Part shown: one piece after another, positions 1 to 11,271 of the stretch
How positions within the stretch are numbered: position 1 is the stretch's first letter
Layout: the number at the start of each line of letters is the position of its first letter
Assembly (NCBI GenBank): GCA_003427395.1
Contig: BFEA01000203.1
Coordinates: forward strand, 835,037-899,036
Length of the DNA: 64,000 bases
DNA from: Chara braunii
Taxonomy: Eukaryota > Streptophyta > Charophyceae > Charales > Characeae
Direction of reading: 5' to 3'
Position numbers and translations under genes: made by a program
Notes under the pieces: model-generated
What the model was told of the DNA's origin: nothing
The model's input: only the letters and a program-made list of their open reading frames with translations
Databases searched by the model: none

Positions 1-982
1 CTGAGGTGGGGTAAAAAATGCATTTCGCAGGGAAGGGCCAGGGGGTGCAGGCTCCTGCTGCGCACCCCACCCTTTTTTTTCTTTTTTTGTCTTTTTTTTG
101 GGAGGTGTGGAGCCGAGGTCGGGGGTGCCCAACCCCTGACCCCCGGACCCCCGCCGGGGCCCCAACCCTGCTTGCTTCCCTCTCTTTTCTTTTTTTCTTT
201 TTTTTTTGCCTTGCTTCCCTCTCCATTTGACAAACCTCTTTTTCTTCCTTTTTTATGGTGAGTGATAATACTTGTGATCACATGGTGAAAATCAAGGAAC
301 GGCAACAAAGCTTCACTCCACAGTGTTGTAAGCTGTGGTGTTACACGGTCCTGCTAGACCAGGACAAGGCCCTGTCTTGTTTTTGGGACAAGCCCGTGGG
401 CCTGGGCCATGACCACCAAGCCGGATTTGGGGCCTTGGTGCAACCCAGGGCTGTCAGGACTGGAGAGATCACGTTTTCAGGTAAGTTCCGTCCTCCCTTC
501 ATCCCTATAGCGGGTCTTGTGGGACCAGCGTGTCGATGGCTTTTTTTTCTGTGGCTGCCACTGGCTGGAATGGGCACGCACTCGTTTTTGTCATGGGCTG
601 TTTCTGTGATTCAGTATTTTGTTGTTTTCGATGGATGTTGGATGGAAAGAAGACATGTGACTGTTAGCAACCAGGTCATGAGCTCAAATTCGGGTGGAGC
701 TCACCCCAAAAGGGAAAAACAAGTTGTTTTCTTATGTCTCTTCGTAGGATTCAGGCTCAGGTCTGTCTATCATGGGTGAATCATTCAGTCGCATGGGCTT
801 GGCTTTCTTTTGTTTTTTCTGTTTCTTTCCCCCCAAACTTCGAGTAACTAGAGTGAAGAAGGTGAACAAAGCACCTATTTTGGCACTAATCTTGTGGGAT
901 GTCTAGTAACAAGAAACAACAGACTGCTAATACCAATTCCAATATAAACAACTAAACGTCGTTTTTTATCTTTTTGGTCATT
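1..982. other. Low-complexity, no gene supported
   Basis: The first 240 bases are dominated by T-rich and C-rich runs on the plus strand, and the rest is unique-looking non-coding sequence. A 174-codon open frame lies at 255-779 on the plus strand. It has no recognisable domain, low-complexity composition and no codon pattern that would separate it from chance, so I do not call it a gene. Confidence 0.5.
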
Positions 983-1792
983 TGTACCGCCCACCCACGT
1001 AGCATCGCTCACCCACCATGCACAGTACCGATCATACCATCCAGTCCACACACTATGACTGACCCTACATAGTACCACCCAACTCACACAGTATCATTTG
1101 GGCCACATCATACCATCCGGCCCACATAGTACCACCCAGTCCACATAGCATGACCCACCCCACATAGTGCCACCCAAACCACTTAGTATCACCCTGGCCA
1201 CATACTACCACCCTGCCCACATAGTACCACCCAGTCCACATACCATGAGCTGCCTCACACAGTACTGCCCAACCCACATCCCAGATAGTACTGTCCCCTC
1301 CACAAGGTATGATCCACTCCACGTGGTACGACCCAATCCGCATGGTGTCACCCTGGCCAGACACCCGCTCAGCCCACATAGCACCACCTTGCCATGGCAA
1401 GGACCGAATTGTGCCTGATGTTGGCCATGTTTTTTCCCCCCGTTTTCTGTGCTCTTTTTTATTCTTTTTTGTAGGTGTGTGCGTGTGTTAGTACCCTCCA
1501 GTCCACGTCGTATGGCCCGCCCCTCATGGTGCCGCTCGGTCCAATGGTACCATCCAAGCCATGTAGCATCACACACACCATATAGTACTGCCCAGCCCAC
1601 ATAGTACCATAGTGTTGCCAAGGGCGGAATTGTGCCTAAGTGTGTGCGTTTTCCTTTTTGTGATTTGTGTGTGTTTTTCCTTGTGTGGCTCTGTGTGTGC
1701 ATTTTTCTTTTTCTTTTATGGCTGTGTGTGTTAGTACCATCCAGTCCGCATAGTATGACCTACCACGCCTGGTGCCGCCCACCATTGGCTTA
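983..1792. repeat. Degenerate 19-bp minisatellite
   Basis: Tandem copies of a roughly 19-bp unit, close to CACATAGTACCACCCAGTC, run from about 983 to 1395. Shorter blocks follow at about 1489-1618 and 1730-1792. Between 1140 and 1260 several units follow each other in exact 19-bp register. Two of the blocks end in a similar sequence around GGAATTGTGCCT or GAATTGTGCCT (about 1407 and 1627), which suggests block duplication. Long open frames on both strands here are by-products of the repeat. Confidence 0.85.
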
Positions 1793-2195
1793 CTGAGAGG
1801 GGATGGGTGTGCAGCCCGATGTGGTTTGTCATGTTCTCTATACACAACTCCAAGATTGCGTGTGTGTGTGTTATGTTTCTATTGCGTGGCTTCTGCGACC
1901 GTGCCGCAGCATGTTGCGTCGGAAGGTGTGCTTATAAACAACACCGGGAAAGAGCCTGCAGCCGAGGATGCCCATAGAAAAGAATGCTTATAAAGCCCAG
2001 CTTTCAAAAGTCATGAAACGAAAAACGAACCGACCAGCGGTAAGACAAGTACAACAAGACAAACAAAACGGCAAGGCTGCGGTCAAAACACAACATAGTA
2101 CTTGGATGACACACCGCAGCAAAGAACAAAGGGTGGAGAGCAAGGGGGAGGCGGGCGGGCAGACAAACAGCACTAAGCAGAAGAATGAGGCAGCT
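1793..2195. other. Non-coding stretch, nothing recognised
   Basis: No domain-bearing open frame, RNA gene or repeat boundary is visible. The sequence becomes A-rich on the plus strand toward its end and leads into the short tandem repeat and poly-A run that follow. Confidence 0.4.
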
Positions 2196-2249
2196 GCAAC
2201 AAGGCAACAAGGCAACAAGGCAACAAGGCAGACAAAAGAACAAACAGCA

Positions 2250-2299
<50 letters not shown>
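2196..2299 (+). repeat. 8-bp tandem repeat plus 49-nt A run
   Basis: Four copies of an 8-bp unit close to AACAAGGC (2196-2232) are followed by 49 uninterrupted A residues at 2251-2299. The A run could be the tail of a retroposed plus-strand sequence, or a simple expansion. It directly abuts the predicted hammerhead at 2300, so on the minus strand the ribozyme is followed at once by a long T run, which could act as a Pol III terminator. Confidence 0.8.
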
Positions 2300-2301
<2 letters not shown>

Positions 2302-2359
2302 AGATTGTTTCGTCGGAGTTGCACCGACTCATCAGGAGGCTGAACCCTCAACAATCTCC
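2300..2359 (-). ncRNA. Predicted hammerhead ribozyme
   Basis: Read on the minus strand, this 60-nt stretch has every conserved piece of a hammerhead in the right order. The 5' strand of stem III (GGAGATTGT) is followed by cleavage-site nucleotide U17, then stem I GAGG/CCTC closed by the loop GTTCAG. Next comes the core CTGATGA, stem II GTCGG/CCGAC closed by TGCAACT, then GAAA and the 3' strand of stem III (ACAATCTTC, one G-U pair). Predicted self-cleavage lies between plus-strand positions 2350 and 2349, after a GUU triplet; GUC is commoner in nature, but GUU fits the NUH rule. Stem III is open, so this is the type III layout known from plant viroid-like RNAs and retrozymes. No second copy or flanking LTR was found, so its host element is unknown. 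Confidence 0.85.
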
Positions 2360-2705
2360 GGAATCTCCATATTTGATGGTTTGGGTCATGAACCCTTTGA
2401 CCCTTGTTGAGGGCAGACTGTCCCCAAGCGGAACATAGCAGCGGGCAGCAACCCTGTGGAGCACCAGGCAACACAGTAGAGGCAACACGGCTGCACAACG
2501 CCAAACATGACTGCAAGGAACAAGGAACGATATGGCACCCAGGACATGCAGTGCTGCCCCACCTAAGAGTGCAGTTGGCACTCCAAATGAGGAACCACCG
2601 ACTGTTTGGCACTACTTAAGGGTGCTCAGTTGGGCACAAAAGAAATCCCTAGAAAAAATCAGAGGGAGGACAGACAACAGGAAAAAGACTGACAGACATA
2701 AAACT

Positions 2706-2706
<1 letters not shown>

Positions 2707-2779
<73 letters not shown>

Positions 2780-2780
2780 N

Positions 2781-2842
<62 letters not shown>
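2707..2842. repeat. Compound (TG)n(AG)n microsatellite
   Basis: About 30 bases of TG dinucleotides are followed from 2740 by roughly 100 bases of AG dinucleotides. A single N at 2780 marks an unresolved base, so the AG tract length is not reliable. Confidence 0.95.
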
Positions 2843-2843
<1 letters not shown>

Positions 2844-2940
2844 GTGCAGCACACAGCGTGTTAGTGACCGGGAGCACAAGAGCAGGCGCTAACCTCGACA
2901 AAGAAAAGGGGAATGTTCTATTCGAACACATTGTTTGAAT

Positions 2941-3733
2941 TGCAATGAACCTCGTAAGATTCAACTCAGAATACAACATGCAAATTGGGAGCATTCAGAT
3001 GGAAGTTCACACAAGCTTGAGAGATGTCCATGAACAGTGCCTATTCGAAGTTCCACTCAAAATTACAATAATATACAATTGAAAAAAGTTCGGGCTTGGC
3101 AGTCCGTAACCGCAGCAAACACATCTCCCGCATGTACGCGACTTCCCCTTTCTGACTTTCTATCTCTTTCTCTCTCTTCTCTCTTCTACTCTCTTTCTCT
3201 CTCTCCTTGCACTGTTCCTCCTCGATGCTCCTCGCCCACTGTTCCTCCCTCGATGTCCTAGATCTTCCTGAATGCCTCTATGGTGTGCCTTGCTGATCTT
3301 AGGCAGCTTTGGCCGCCGTCTTCTTCTCCCCGTTTGCCTGGCTATGGTCGACTGTAGTAGCCAGGGCGCTGGCTTCTTCTTCCCCCTTCGCCAGCCTCTT
3401 CGTCCAGGACGTGCAATCGCACAAGCTCCAGCAGCACTTCCACAATTTTGTGAAAAGAACGACTGAACTGCTTCAACACTGTAGTCCAAAATATATAGTT
3501 GCAGTGGACTATTTGTGCCTGCTTCAATAGGTACCGACCTCCTATGGCCTCTGCCATTTTGGGAGGCTGCTGCAAAATTGGACTTTGGGGCCTTGACATG
3601 CTCCTACAGGGACTGTCAACCTTCAACCGCATCCTACAGACCCTAACACCTACGCTTTCGGGATTGCCTGGGACGGGGACAATTCGGGACCTTGGAACCG
3701 GGACTGGGAAAGTTTGCAGTGTGGATCCATTCA
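2941..3733 (-). repeat. 3' LTR of chromovirus I
   Basis: This stretch is homologous over its length to 44201-45031, with shared starts (TGCAATGAACCTCG) and ends (GATCCATTCA) on the plus strand, giving TG...CA termini. The copy at 44201 has a tRNA-Met primer site on its left, which fixes the sense as minus. The polypurine tract sits just to the right of this copy, so it is the 3' LTR of the pol remnant at 3838-7100. It contains a CT-rich block at about 3150-3210. No convincing target duplication is visible to its left. Confidence 0.85.
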
Positions 3734-3745
3734 CTCCCCCTGCCC
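3734..3745 (-). other. Polypurine tract of chromovirus I
   Basis: On the minus strand the sequence GGGCAGGGGGAG lies immediately upstream of the 3' LTR start TGAATGGATCC. This is the expected position and composition for the plus-strand primer of an LTR retrotransposon. Confidence 0.8.
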
Positions 3746-3837
3746 TAAATTCAAACTCCTCCGAGAAAACTCTACGGTCACAGATGTTCAATCCTCTGCG
3801 TGAGTGCTCATAGTATGACACTATATGGGGGCTGTCT

Positions 3838-4716
3838 CAACTAACTCATCCGTAGTGAACCAGCGGTCTTCGGTGTGGTCCTGATAAGCAAATCTAACTG
3901 TGTACTATCTTTGTGGTCTCCCCCTACGACCTGTACGGAATGTATCCTCAACTGCAATAGTTTCTACATCATACCTTTTGTCCATATCAGGTGGAATCAT
4001 GGATCTGCGTGAGAGAAATGCATGTTAGTCACACAAGGAAGGAGCTTAGAAGTGTGAAAGACAGGATACATGTGCACATGGGGGGAATCTCGATGGTGTA
4101 TGACAGTCCATCTACCTCACTTTTGACATCTAGTACTTGCCACGGCCCTCTGTAGGCAGGTACCAACTTCCGTTAGATCCCTTCCTTGGGAACAAACTCC
4201 TAGACTTGACCCAAACAAGAGCTCCTAATGCAAATTGTGAAGGACAACATAGTTATTTCGCTTGTTCCATCATCTGATGTCGGGCCTTCCGGATGTTCTC
4301 AGCTACACGTTGCAGATCCTTCTGATACTGAAGGGCAAACTCACGTGTGCCACGTGGCAGTCTCTGGATCTGATCCGGATTCAATCAGTCTATGGGACGT
4401 CGGGGATACCAGCAACTATGCAGCTCATTCGGTGTTTGGGAGGTAGCTAGGTGAACACAGTTATTATACTCACTAGCTACTTTGGGAAGATGGCCATGCC
4501 AATCTGGAGCGGTCTAATATACATACACAATACTTGTTGTAGGATCTTATTCATCTGCTCGGTCTGGCTGTTAGTCTCAGGGTGTCATCCACATGACATA
4601 GCTAACTTACACCCGCAGACCTCATTAACTGCTGCCACTAATCCCCTGTGAACCGGGTATCTCAGTCACTGAACCGGGTATCTCAGTCACTGAATCGGGT
4701 ATCTCAGTCACCATAC
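3838..4716 (-). pseudogene. Integrase C-terminus and chromodomain remnant
   Basis: This is the 3' end of chromovirus I pol, broken by many stops and shifts. On the minus strand a chromodomain-like segment is readable at about 3840-3990, with aromatic and acidic residues (HTEDRWFT) matching the corresponding part of the intact copy at 48.3 kb. Chromodomains at the integrase C-terminus define the chromovirus branch of Ty3/gypsy and are thought to steer integration toward marked chromatin. The stretch 4000-4716 holds fragments of the integrase core but no frame longer than about 60 codons. A triplicated short repeat around GGGTATCTCAGTCACTGAA at 4657-4712 interrupts it. Confidence 0.7.
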
Positions 4717-5439
4717 TCAAGGGGGACCATAATCCTTGACCCAGTGGTTAAAGAATTCTTTGATGACCAGATCTGTCTTTGCTTCAGCAAGTAGTGGTAT
4801 AAAAACAACAAATTTACTCAACCAGTCGACTATCACCATGACTTGATTCTTCCCACTACTACTCTTGACCTTGGTATCCATGAAATCTATAGATATAGAC
4901 TCACCAGGGCCAGATGGGATAGGCAAGGGCTTCAATAGTCCAAGGGGAGGCTGCGTGGAACTCTTGTTCATCTGACACACTTGGCAGCCTTGGATATAGG
5001 TGATGCAATCATGCTTCATGCCAGGCCACATGTAGGATCTGAGAAGGCTCGCATAGGTCTTCCGCCAGCCAGAGTGGCCTTTAGTATCATGGCATTCCCC
5101 TAGAATCAGATTGTGTACCCCTTCACTACACAGTATGCAAAGCCTATCATGTACATCAGTCTTCTCAAACAGCAGTCCATCGACCAGTCTGTAATCAGGG
5201 ACTTCGTGAGGTGCAGTCTGCACCTTCTTGATCAACGCACTATATATGGGATCATAGGCAGCTTTGATCTTTTGCTCCAAATCAGAGCCAGCGACCAGGT
5301 AAGTTACTATCTTTCCAAATAAATCTGCATGTCTACTCAATGCATCAGCACCTGGTTTCAATTCAAAATCAAATTGATCAAACTGCCCAGCCCACCTAGT
5401 CAACTTAGGGTCATTTGGGCCTGGGTCTTCAACCAGCAC
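4717..5439 (-). pseudogene. Ty3/gypsy RNase H end and integrase N-half
   Basis: A 240-codon open stretch. Its first part is the end of the RNase H domain, including the tether motif ADALSRH at about residues 31-37. An HHCC zinc-binding domain follows (H-x4-H, then CITYIQGCQVC), then the start of the integrase catalytic core with the first acidic residue in SIDFMD and the conserved VDWLSKF. Homology ends at a stop, so the remaining catalytic acids fall in the decayed segment to the left. The protein would be a retrotransposon integrase that joins element cDNA to chromosomal DNA. It cannot be functional as it stands. Confidence 0.9.
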
Positions 5440-6673
5440 AATGTCTCATGATCGGAATACACCTTGAAGTGTCGCCCTAGCAGTTAATGTCGCCAGTGGT
5501 ATAAAATCTGTCCGAGGGCAAATAGCTCATGATCATAAGTCGAGGTTGCTACCTTGTCACTAGGGAGCCTACAAGACAAACTAAACAAGCTTGTATCCCA
5601 TCTCCATCATTCTGTTCGAGGACAGCGCCAATGCCATACTGGCTAGCATCAGCAGTGACAACAAACAGTAAGGATGGATCAACTACTTTGAGGACCCGGT
5701 ACTCAATAGGGACTTCTTCAACTTCTTGAAGGTTGAGGTACAGTCTTTGTCCCAATTCCAAACGGTCTACTTTTGCAACAGCCTGCACAAAGGGGTAGCA
5801 ATGGAAGTGAAATTACAAACGAACTAAGGATGGTAGTTGGACAATCCTTAAAACGACCGCAACTCAGTCAACGTGTTTGGGGTGGGCCAATCACGAATTG
5901 CTAATGTTTTGGCATCCTCCAGTCTCACTTTGTCTCCATCTGGTACATGTCCCAAATACAGGACTTGGTGTTTGGCCCACTCACACTTCTTCGGTTTAAT
6001 CTTGAAGTTGGACTCACACAACTTGATCAATATCTAACGCAGATGCTCCTCCAAACTCTTACTAAAAATCAGAATATCATCTAGATAGACTACAACAAAC
6101 TTATCTAGCCAATCTCTAAACAGATCATTTATGCACCCTTGGAATGTTGTAGGCGCGTTAGTCAAACCAAACGTCATTACTACAACTTATAGTGACAACA
6201 GCGCATCCTAAAGGTCGTTTTCTACTGATCTTTTAGTTATACCTCAATCTGATGGTACTCGGATTTCAAGTCTACCTTGAAGAAATACTTACAACCCTGC
6301 ACTCTGTCTAGCAGATCATTTATTCGGGCTAACGGTTCAACATTCTTCACCGTTATCGCATTCAGTCCCTTGTACTAGGCTTGTAGTCAATGCACAGTCT
6401 CAGTTCACCCTCCTTCTTGGGCACGAAAAAAAACGGTGCACCATACCGTGACAAGTTGTGCTTAATCCACGCCTTCTCAATTAGCTCATCTAGTTGCCTG
6501 TGCAATTCATCCAGCTCCTTGGGAGATATTCTATAGGTCGGGCCCCTGGTCTTGCTACTGGGTTCTATCTTAATTCGGTGCTTGATCTCCCTTTCTACCA
6601 CTCCGGTTGGGAAAATCTTGCAACAGGTTCTCCATCTGGGGTGGTGTCCTCTCTTCATCCTTGCTCTCCTCAC
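5440..6673 (-). pseudogene. Reverse transcriptase/RNase H, decayed
   Basis: RT homology is spread over several frames on the minus strand. It starts at 6673-6362 with the N-terminal fingers (GAPFFFVPKKEGELRLCIDY). It continues through a catalytic YLDD box at 6076-6087, then thumb and connection sequence (YLGHV) at 6030-5848, and ends with the RNase H start, whose first aspartate lies in TADASQYGIGAV (5788-5549). Stops and frameshifts separate the pieces, for example between 6362 and 6110. The gene lies downstream of the protease and upstream of the integrase, the order PR-RT-RH-IN typical of Ty3/gypsy. Confidence 0.9.
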
Positions 6674-6745
6674 TCATCGGTCTAACCTAACATCTCTCTC
6701 GTCACAACGCAGGGGCACTCATACAGAAATCAGTTAAGTGGGACT

Positions 6746-7099
6746 TTAACCCGGACTCAGGGAACAACCTCGTCTTCTTCTTGCCCTCGGTGGCGGTGGG
6801 CAGCCAGCACTCATGCTCGCCCATCTTGACATCTGCCATGGCTGCTTCTCTCCAGTCTGTCCAAAGGGAAGGTTGTCTTCCACTAAGAGGGTAAGGGAAT
6901 ATAGAACCTTCTCTACCTTTTTTCCCTCCTCTAACTGGAAGTATGCCTTGATTTCCTCAACGTATTCCTCCACACGCATCTCGCGGTTATCGACCAGTCT
7001 ACTAGCTATTGGCTCACTCAACTTTTGTACCTTCATTCCTAAGTGCAACTTCTTCAATCCTCTTCTACTAATAAAACTACGAGTAGAGTCACTATCCAC
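6746..7099 (-). pseudogene. Retroviral-type aspartic protease remnant
   Basis: The N-terminus reads MDSDSTRSFISRRGLKKLHL, aligning with the active-site loop D-S/T-G-A-T of retrotransposon proteases followed by a helix. The catalytic glycine position is D here (DSDST), so even this short piece looks inactive. The right-hand end in transcription order (to 6746) is low-complexity sequence out of register with the RT that follows. The position between the Gag knuckle and RT supports the assignment. Confidence 0.75.
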
Positions 7100-7760
7100 T
7101 AAGGCTCCTACTCAAGTCCTACCGATCTATACATTTCCTAAAATTAGTTGCCCTCTTCTCTTCGTTATTTTAGCCAGGCTGTGCGATGAGCGATCAGCTC
7201 ATAACCAATGCCTGCGAAGGAACCACCTAGAGAGACCCTAGCACAAGCGGTCTCGGGACAGCCATCTAGGTGGGGGCCTACATCAGCCTCTGTCATTGGG
7301 GTCCTTCGTTGGAGGTTTCTCCTGCAGCGCGTGCTTCTTGAGATATGTTACCCAAGGCCCCAGTAGGAGCAGCGGCCACTCCTTCTGGCTGTGGCCTTTT
7401 GGTTGTAATCTCAATTATGGACAAAAGGGGATTATATGGCTTGCTACTCCACATTTGATGCAGGTCCCTTCATTGAACCTTTTGGCCCACGGTTCATAAA
7501 GGCATTTTCAGTTCCTTCCATAGTTCCCCTTCTGCACGCCCGGGATGTGAAGGGTATTTGCGTGGTGCCCTTCCCCTACCATCTGCCAGTGTTGGCAAGG
7601 GTGTAATTGCTTCGACCCCTACTTTGTTGTTGGGGGGCCTAACTAGTGCTACCATGTGGGGTTCCATAACCCCTACCTACCTTTGTGCATCCTTCATTGT
7701 TGCACTCCCCCTGATATCCTCTCCATTCACCTTCGAATCCGCATCGTACGTGGATTCTGT
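7100..7760 (-). pseudogene. Gag remnant with zinc knuckle
   Basis: Minus-strand codons at 7462-7421 encode CIKCGVASHIIPFC, a CX2CX4HX4C zinc knuckle, the nucleic-acid-binding motif at the end of Gag. The rest of the Gag N-terminal region is not recognisable, and no 5' LTR or primer site of this element is present. Homology fades around 7760, so the 5' end of chromovirus I is missing. Confidence 0.75.
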
Positions 7761-8467
7761 GTAACATTTTTGACCCCTTTTAAAAGATCAACCCATGCAT
7801 ATAGATTCAAAAACAAAATAGATATGAATGACTAATTCATATAAAACAGATGAAATGGGTTATACATAGGTAGAATGAAATTAGACAGATGGCACACGCA
7901 GCTAGTCATAGATGAATAAGACTCAGGTAAATAACATCAAGTACATAGCCTTTCGTGAGTTGACAATTAAATATGCCTACTTAGATCAAATTTTTAATGC
8001 AGATGGATAAATTTCATAGATAGACTCATAAGTTTAATATAAAAAATGATGAACTCAAATGCTTAGATAGATAGAACGTTTATGACTTTTCCTTACGAGA
8101 ATCTTTAGATAGGAAGAAAATACCTCTTTCTTAGCCACGCTATTTCTTATTGCTAGCGTACAGTGATACTGCCATGACAACTTAGGCAACTTATCGACTA
8201 CATTAAATTACCAAAGATCCTTGCTTGGGTAGCTGAATATGCAGGGTCGCATCAACTGCAAACGACGATCAGACTACGACAGTAGATACGCACAGCATCG
8301 TCCATATTACTTTGTGGTACCTCAATCCTCAACTGTATAAACTGCGGTTGCTACTACTCATCACCCCCTTACTTAACGCCATAAAAAAAAATTGTCGTTT
8401 TGCCTGGATCATCAGCCTGCACTTAACCTGGGTTCGTTCTCTTAAGGACCCCGGTAGGCAGCCGAGA
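7761..8467. other. AT-rich non-coding stretch
   Basis: AT-rich sequence with no domain-bearing open frame. It has repeated short words such as AGATAGA and ATAGATGAAT but no clear tandem array. It lies just inside the tRNA-Asp-type primer site at 8468, so in minus-sense terms it is the untranslated leader or a truncated interior of the element whose LTR starts at 8488. Confidence 0.5.
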
Positions 8468-8485
8468 TCCCCGGCAACGGCGCCA
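8468..8485 (-). other. Primer-binding site, tRNA-Asp type
   Basis: On the minus strand this reads TGGCGCCGTTGCCGGGGA, an 18-nt site of the kind used by many plant Ty3/gypsy elements and attributed to tRNA-Asp. It lies two bases inside an LTR end (…GCGCTCGACA). The same arrangement recurs at 26048 and, slightly changed, at 39595. Confidence 0.9.
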
Positions 8486-8487
8486 CC

Positions 8488-8990
8488 TGTCGAGCGCATC
8501 GGTCCCGCACGGGGACCCTCCCGGCCGCGTCACGCAGGATTTTGTAGGACTTGTCGCGGAGAGCGTTTGCCGCTCTGGCCGAGTGCGCCAGCCGTACCTC
8601 TCGCGAGCCCCTACGACAGGACGGGGTCACACGAGGCACCGCTTACCTCCACCTGCGGGAGCTGTCACCATTCCTTAGGTGGGCGTATCCCCGCCGAGCT
8701 ACTGAACCATATGCGAAGGTTTTTCGTATGCAATTGCAGAGGTGGCCCAACCGAGGGCGTTTCTCGTTCGCTGTAGCATAGGGTGTACGCGCGGTCGAAC
8801 GCCCGAGATCGAACCCGCGCGCGAATCGATGTTCTGGGGGGCTGACCTCCCAAACGCGACTCGACGTCGGTCGACTAGGACGCATCCACGCGTTACACCA
8901 CAACACTCACAACTACCCACGCATAACACATACAAAACAAACACCACAAACAACACCACAATACAACAACACTCCTAGTCGCTTCAATAT
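8488..8990 (-). repeat. LTR core of copy A
   Basis: This part is shared with 16013-16440, 26068-26540, 42580-43029 and 35900-36391. Shared words include TCACGCAGGA, GGGCGTATCCCCGCCGAGC and GTCGGTCGACTAGGACG. On the minus (sense) strand a consensus 5' splice site, GGAGGTAAGC, lies at 8641-8650, and the same GGTAAGT is present in three of the other copies. It includes several GC-rich inverted repeats. Confidence 0.85.
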
Positions 8991-9055
8991 CTGACCCATA
9001 ACTTTATGTAGCAAGAATCAAATAGGTATCGCGCGTCGGACTTCCGTATAAGTGT

Positions 9056-9830
9056 CTAGCGAGCGCATGACCTCCTCATGTCAACCAGCCATGCGGGCAT
9101 ACGCAAGCACTCGCGTTGATGGGGTACTATGTGGTATTCGTAGCCTCGCAGCCCTTGATAATCTCGAGGGTCGCGTTCGACACTCAAGGGTCGGCTGACA
9201 GGCGCTTTGAGGGGTAATCTCTCGACGCCAGACAACTGCCATGTGCGGTTGAAGACCACACCCTCTTCTGCACCCTGTGCAGAGGGGTTGAGTAGACAAC
9301 TTTAGGGCTGTCGTGGTAGCCGAGAGCAAGGGGTTTGACTTTGACGGCTGCCACAGACTACAACGTCCAACAAAAACACAAAAAGAAAAACAGCCGCCGA
9401 TGGAGGGAGACTCTGCTATACCCATAACTTTCCGCAGTGGAAGTTGGTAACTGTCGTGCGCGAGGTTTAGTATGAGATCGCGCGGACGCAGGACCTACAT
9501 ACTCCGATTTGCAATGTAGCCCTACCCAGGGAGTCGCGATGACAGTGCATTATGTGGTGCCCATACCCGAATGGCCTCATCTGAGCCATGGGGTCGCTTT
9601 CGGCGCTCAGGCGTCGGCTGAAGTGCGCGCTAAGGGGAGCAACCCTTTAGCGAGCGCAAGAACCGGCCTGAGGGCCTTACCGTCCTCTGCACCCTGAGGT
9701 GCCCCAAAAGGCGCGGGGTAAGGCGGTCCCTAGGGCGGGAAGGAATTCGGAGCGGTGGTGAGTTGTCTGACACATCACCAGCTGCACGCTAACCCTTCCA
9801 CCCGGAACTCTATCGTTCCACCAAAATAAT
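9056..9830 (-). repeat. Conserved module with GC hairpin (copy A)
   Basis: This is nearly identical over a long stretch to 16690-16915 in copy B, including the near-perfect hairpin formed by CCCTCTTCTGCAC and GTGCAGAGGGG at about 9268-9297. A second, shorter version of the same words follows at 9540-9700, which suggests internal duplication. It is non-coding, and no function can be assigned. Confidence 0.7.
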
Positions 9831-10500
9831 TTTCAACAAGGAAAAAAAACAATACCTCTAACATTATCAGAAGAAAACATTTTCAATGTTAAGCCTGAAA
9901 CCCGGGACGTCCTGGACAAGGACCATCGTATTCCAGGCTCAGGGATGACGGCCGACCAATAATTCTTCAAGAAGCGTATGTATAAATAGAGGGGTCCTCC
10001 CCTCCCTTCTATTCATCCCAACCCTTGGTTAGGTCCTTAGTAAGTGGGTCCTTCAGGCCGCGCTAATACCCCACGTAGGTACACATACATATGTACATAC
10101 ATATATACAGGGAAGTAGATGCGTGACGATCACATCTCACAATCACAATGGGACTCCTCATAGCCATACATATATGTGAGATCGCAGGCAGTCCAATCCA
10201 ATAATTCGAGCCACAGAACATACCTGCAATCACATCAAAGAGTCAAACAAAAGTCCACGCACTACACGGAGTCAACTCCTACCAACCTCTATACTCATAC
10301 CCCTCACGTTAGCCATGCAAGCCCCTACCTCCAGCCAACCAACCATAATTAAATGCTCAGTACCTTTGTTAAATGACCATTCAATAAAAGTCCGGGTAAA
10401 ATCTTAACAAAACAATAAAATCAACAGGGCTAAAACCTTTTTAGGTTGAGTATTGAGAGTGAATTGGAGTTGACTCGTAAACCGACGAATCGACAACCGA

Positions 10501-10522
10501 CCTGTTATCAGTGATACAGAAG
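10501..10522. other. TTATCA palindrome (copy A)
   Basis: The sequence CTGTTATCAGTGATACAG is a one-base-deleted version of the perfect palindrome TGTTATCAGTGATAACA found at 17421 in copy B and at 34920 in copy C. All three sit beside the same CGACGAATCG...CAACCGACC context. Confidence 0.75.
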
Positions 10523-10758
10523 AGTGATCCTTTTGAAGGATCAGCCTGATCAGATCAAGCCTTCAATCGAAACACGGAAACCTGCATCACAGTACAGGTA
10601 AAGGAAAGGTACTACTTATGTTTATGCCAATGAGAGATTATTCTCCAAGTTGTAACCTATCTCCTCTACTAGTACCAAGTCACTGAACATCCCCCCTAAC
10701 CAGAGTGGATCTGCTAGGTAACTCCTTGCTGAAAAATATTTTAACTCCCTAAATTCTA

Positions 10759-10880
10759 CGAAATTTCGGCAACGCTTCCCGTAGGAAAAATGCCTTTTCA
10801 AAATTTTTATAAGCTCAAAAATGACTAACTCTTTCAGATTTGTAGATATCTCGGCAGCGCTTTCCGTAGGAACAGGAGGC
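10759..10880 (-). repeat. TTTCGGCAACGCTTCCCG repeat, two units
   Basis: Two units about 80 bp apart share the words ATTTCGGCA.CGCTT.CCGTAGGA. Three related units are in copy B (17700-18000) and about nine, in reverse, in copy C (33640-34660). Confidence 0.75.
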
Positions 10881-11271
10881 TGTCAAGATTTATACAAAGC
10901 TGAAAAGACAAAAAGACAAAGGAACTATACTTGGGACTAACTTTTGACACCTGCTTGATAATTCAGCGTCAACGACGGCCTGCATAATCTCTAAATGAGA
11001 TTGTGGGCTAGTATTGATCCTAACTCCTAGCAGGGTCAATCCTATTTTCATCCCAAGTTATCCCTCTCATCATCCATCTCATCTACCTATGGCTCCAGCA
11101 CTTGGCGAGCATCTAAGCAGCTAACCTATCGAAAAGACGCCCCAGAGTGAGAGCCTACAAGCATGCGTAACCATACATCTCTCACAATCCCACATCAATT
11201 TGCCCAAGTAGTTCGTTAAATCACTCAGTTCTTTCCCCTTAGTAAACCCCCTGGCCTATGACATAGGATCA

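Noticed and set aside
255-779. 174-codon plus-strand open frame
   Set aside because: No domain, low-information sequence and no support from context.
1968-2438. 156-codon plus-strand frame containing poly-Lys
   Set aside because: The lysines come from the 49-nt A run, and the frame overlaps the hammerhead on the other strand.
2612-2994. Long frames of alternating Ser-Leu, Arg-Glu or Thr-His
   Set aside because: Translation of the (TG)n(AG)n microsatellite.
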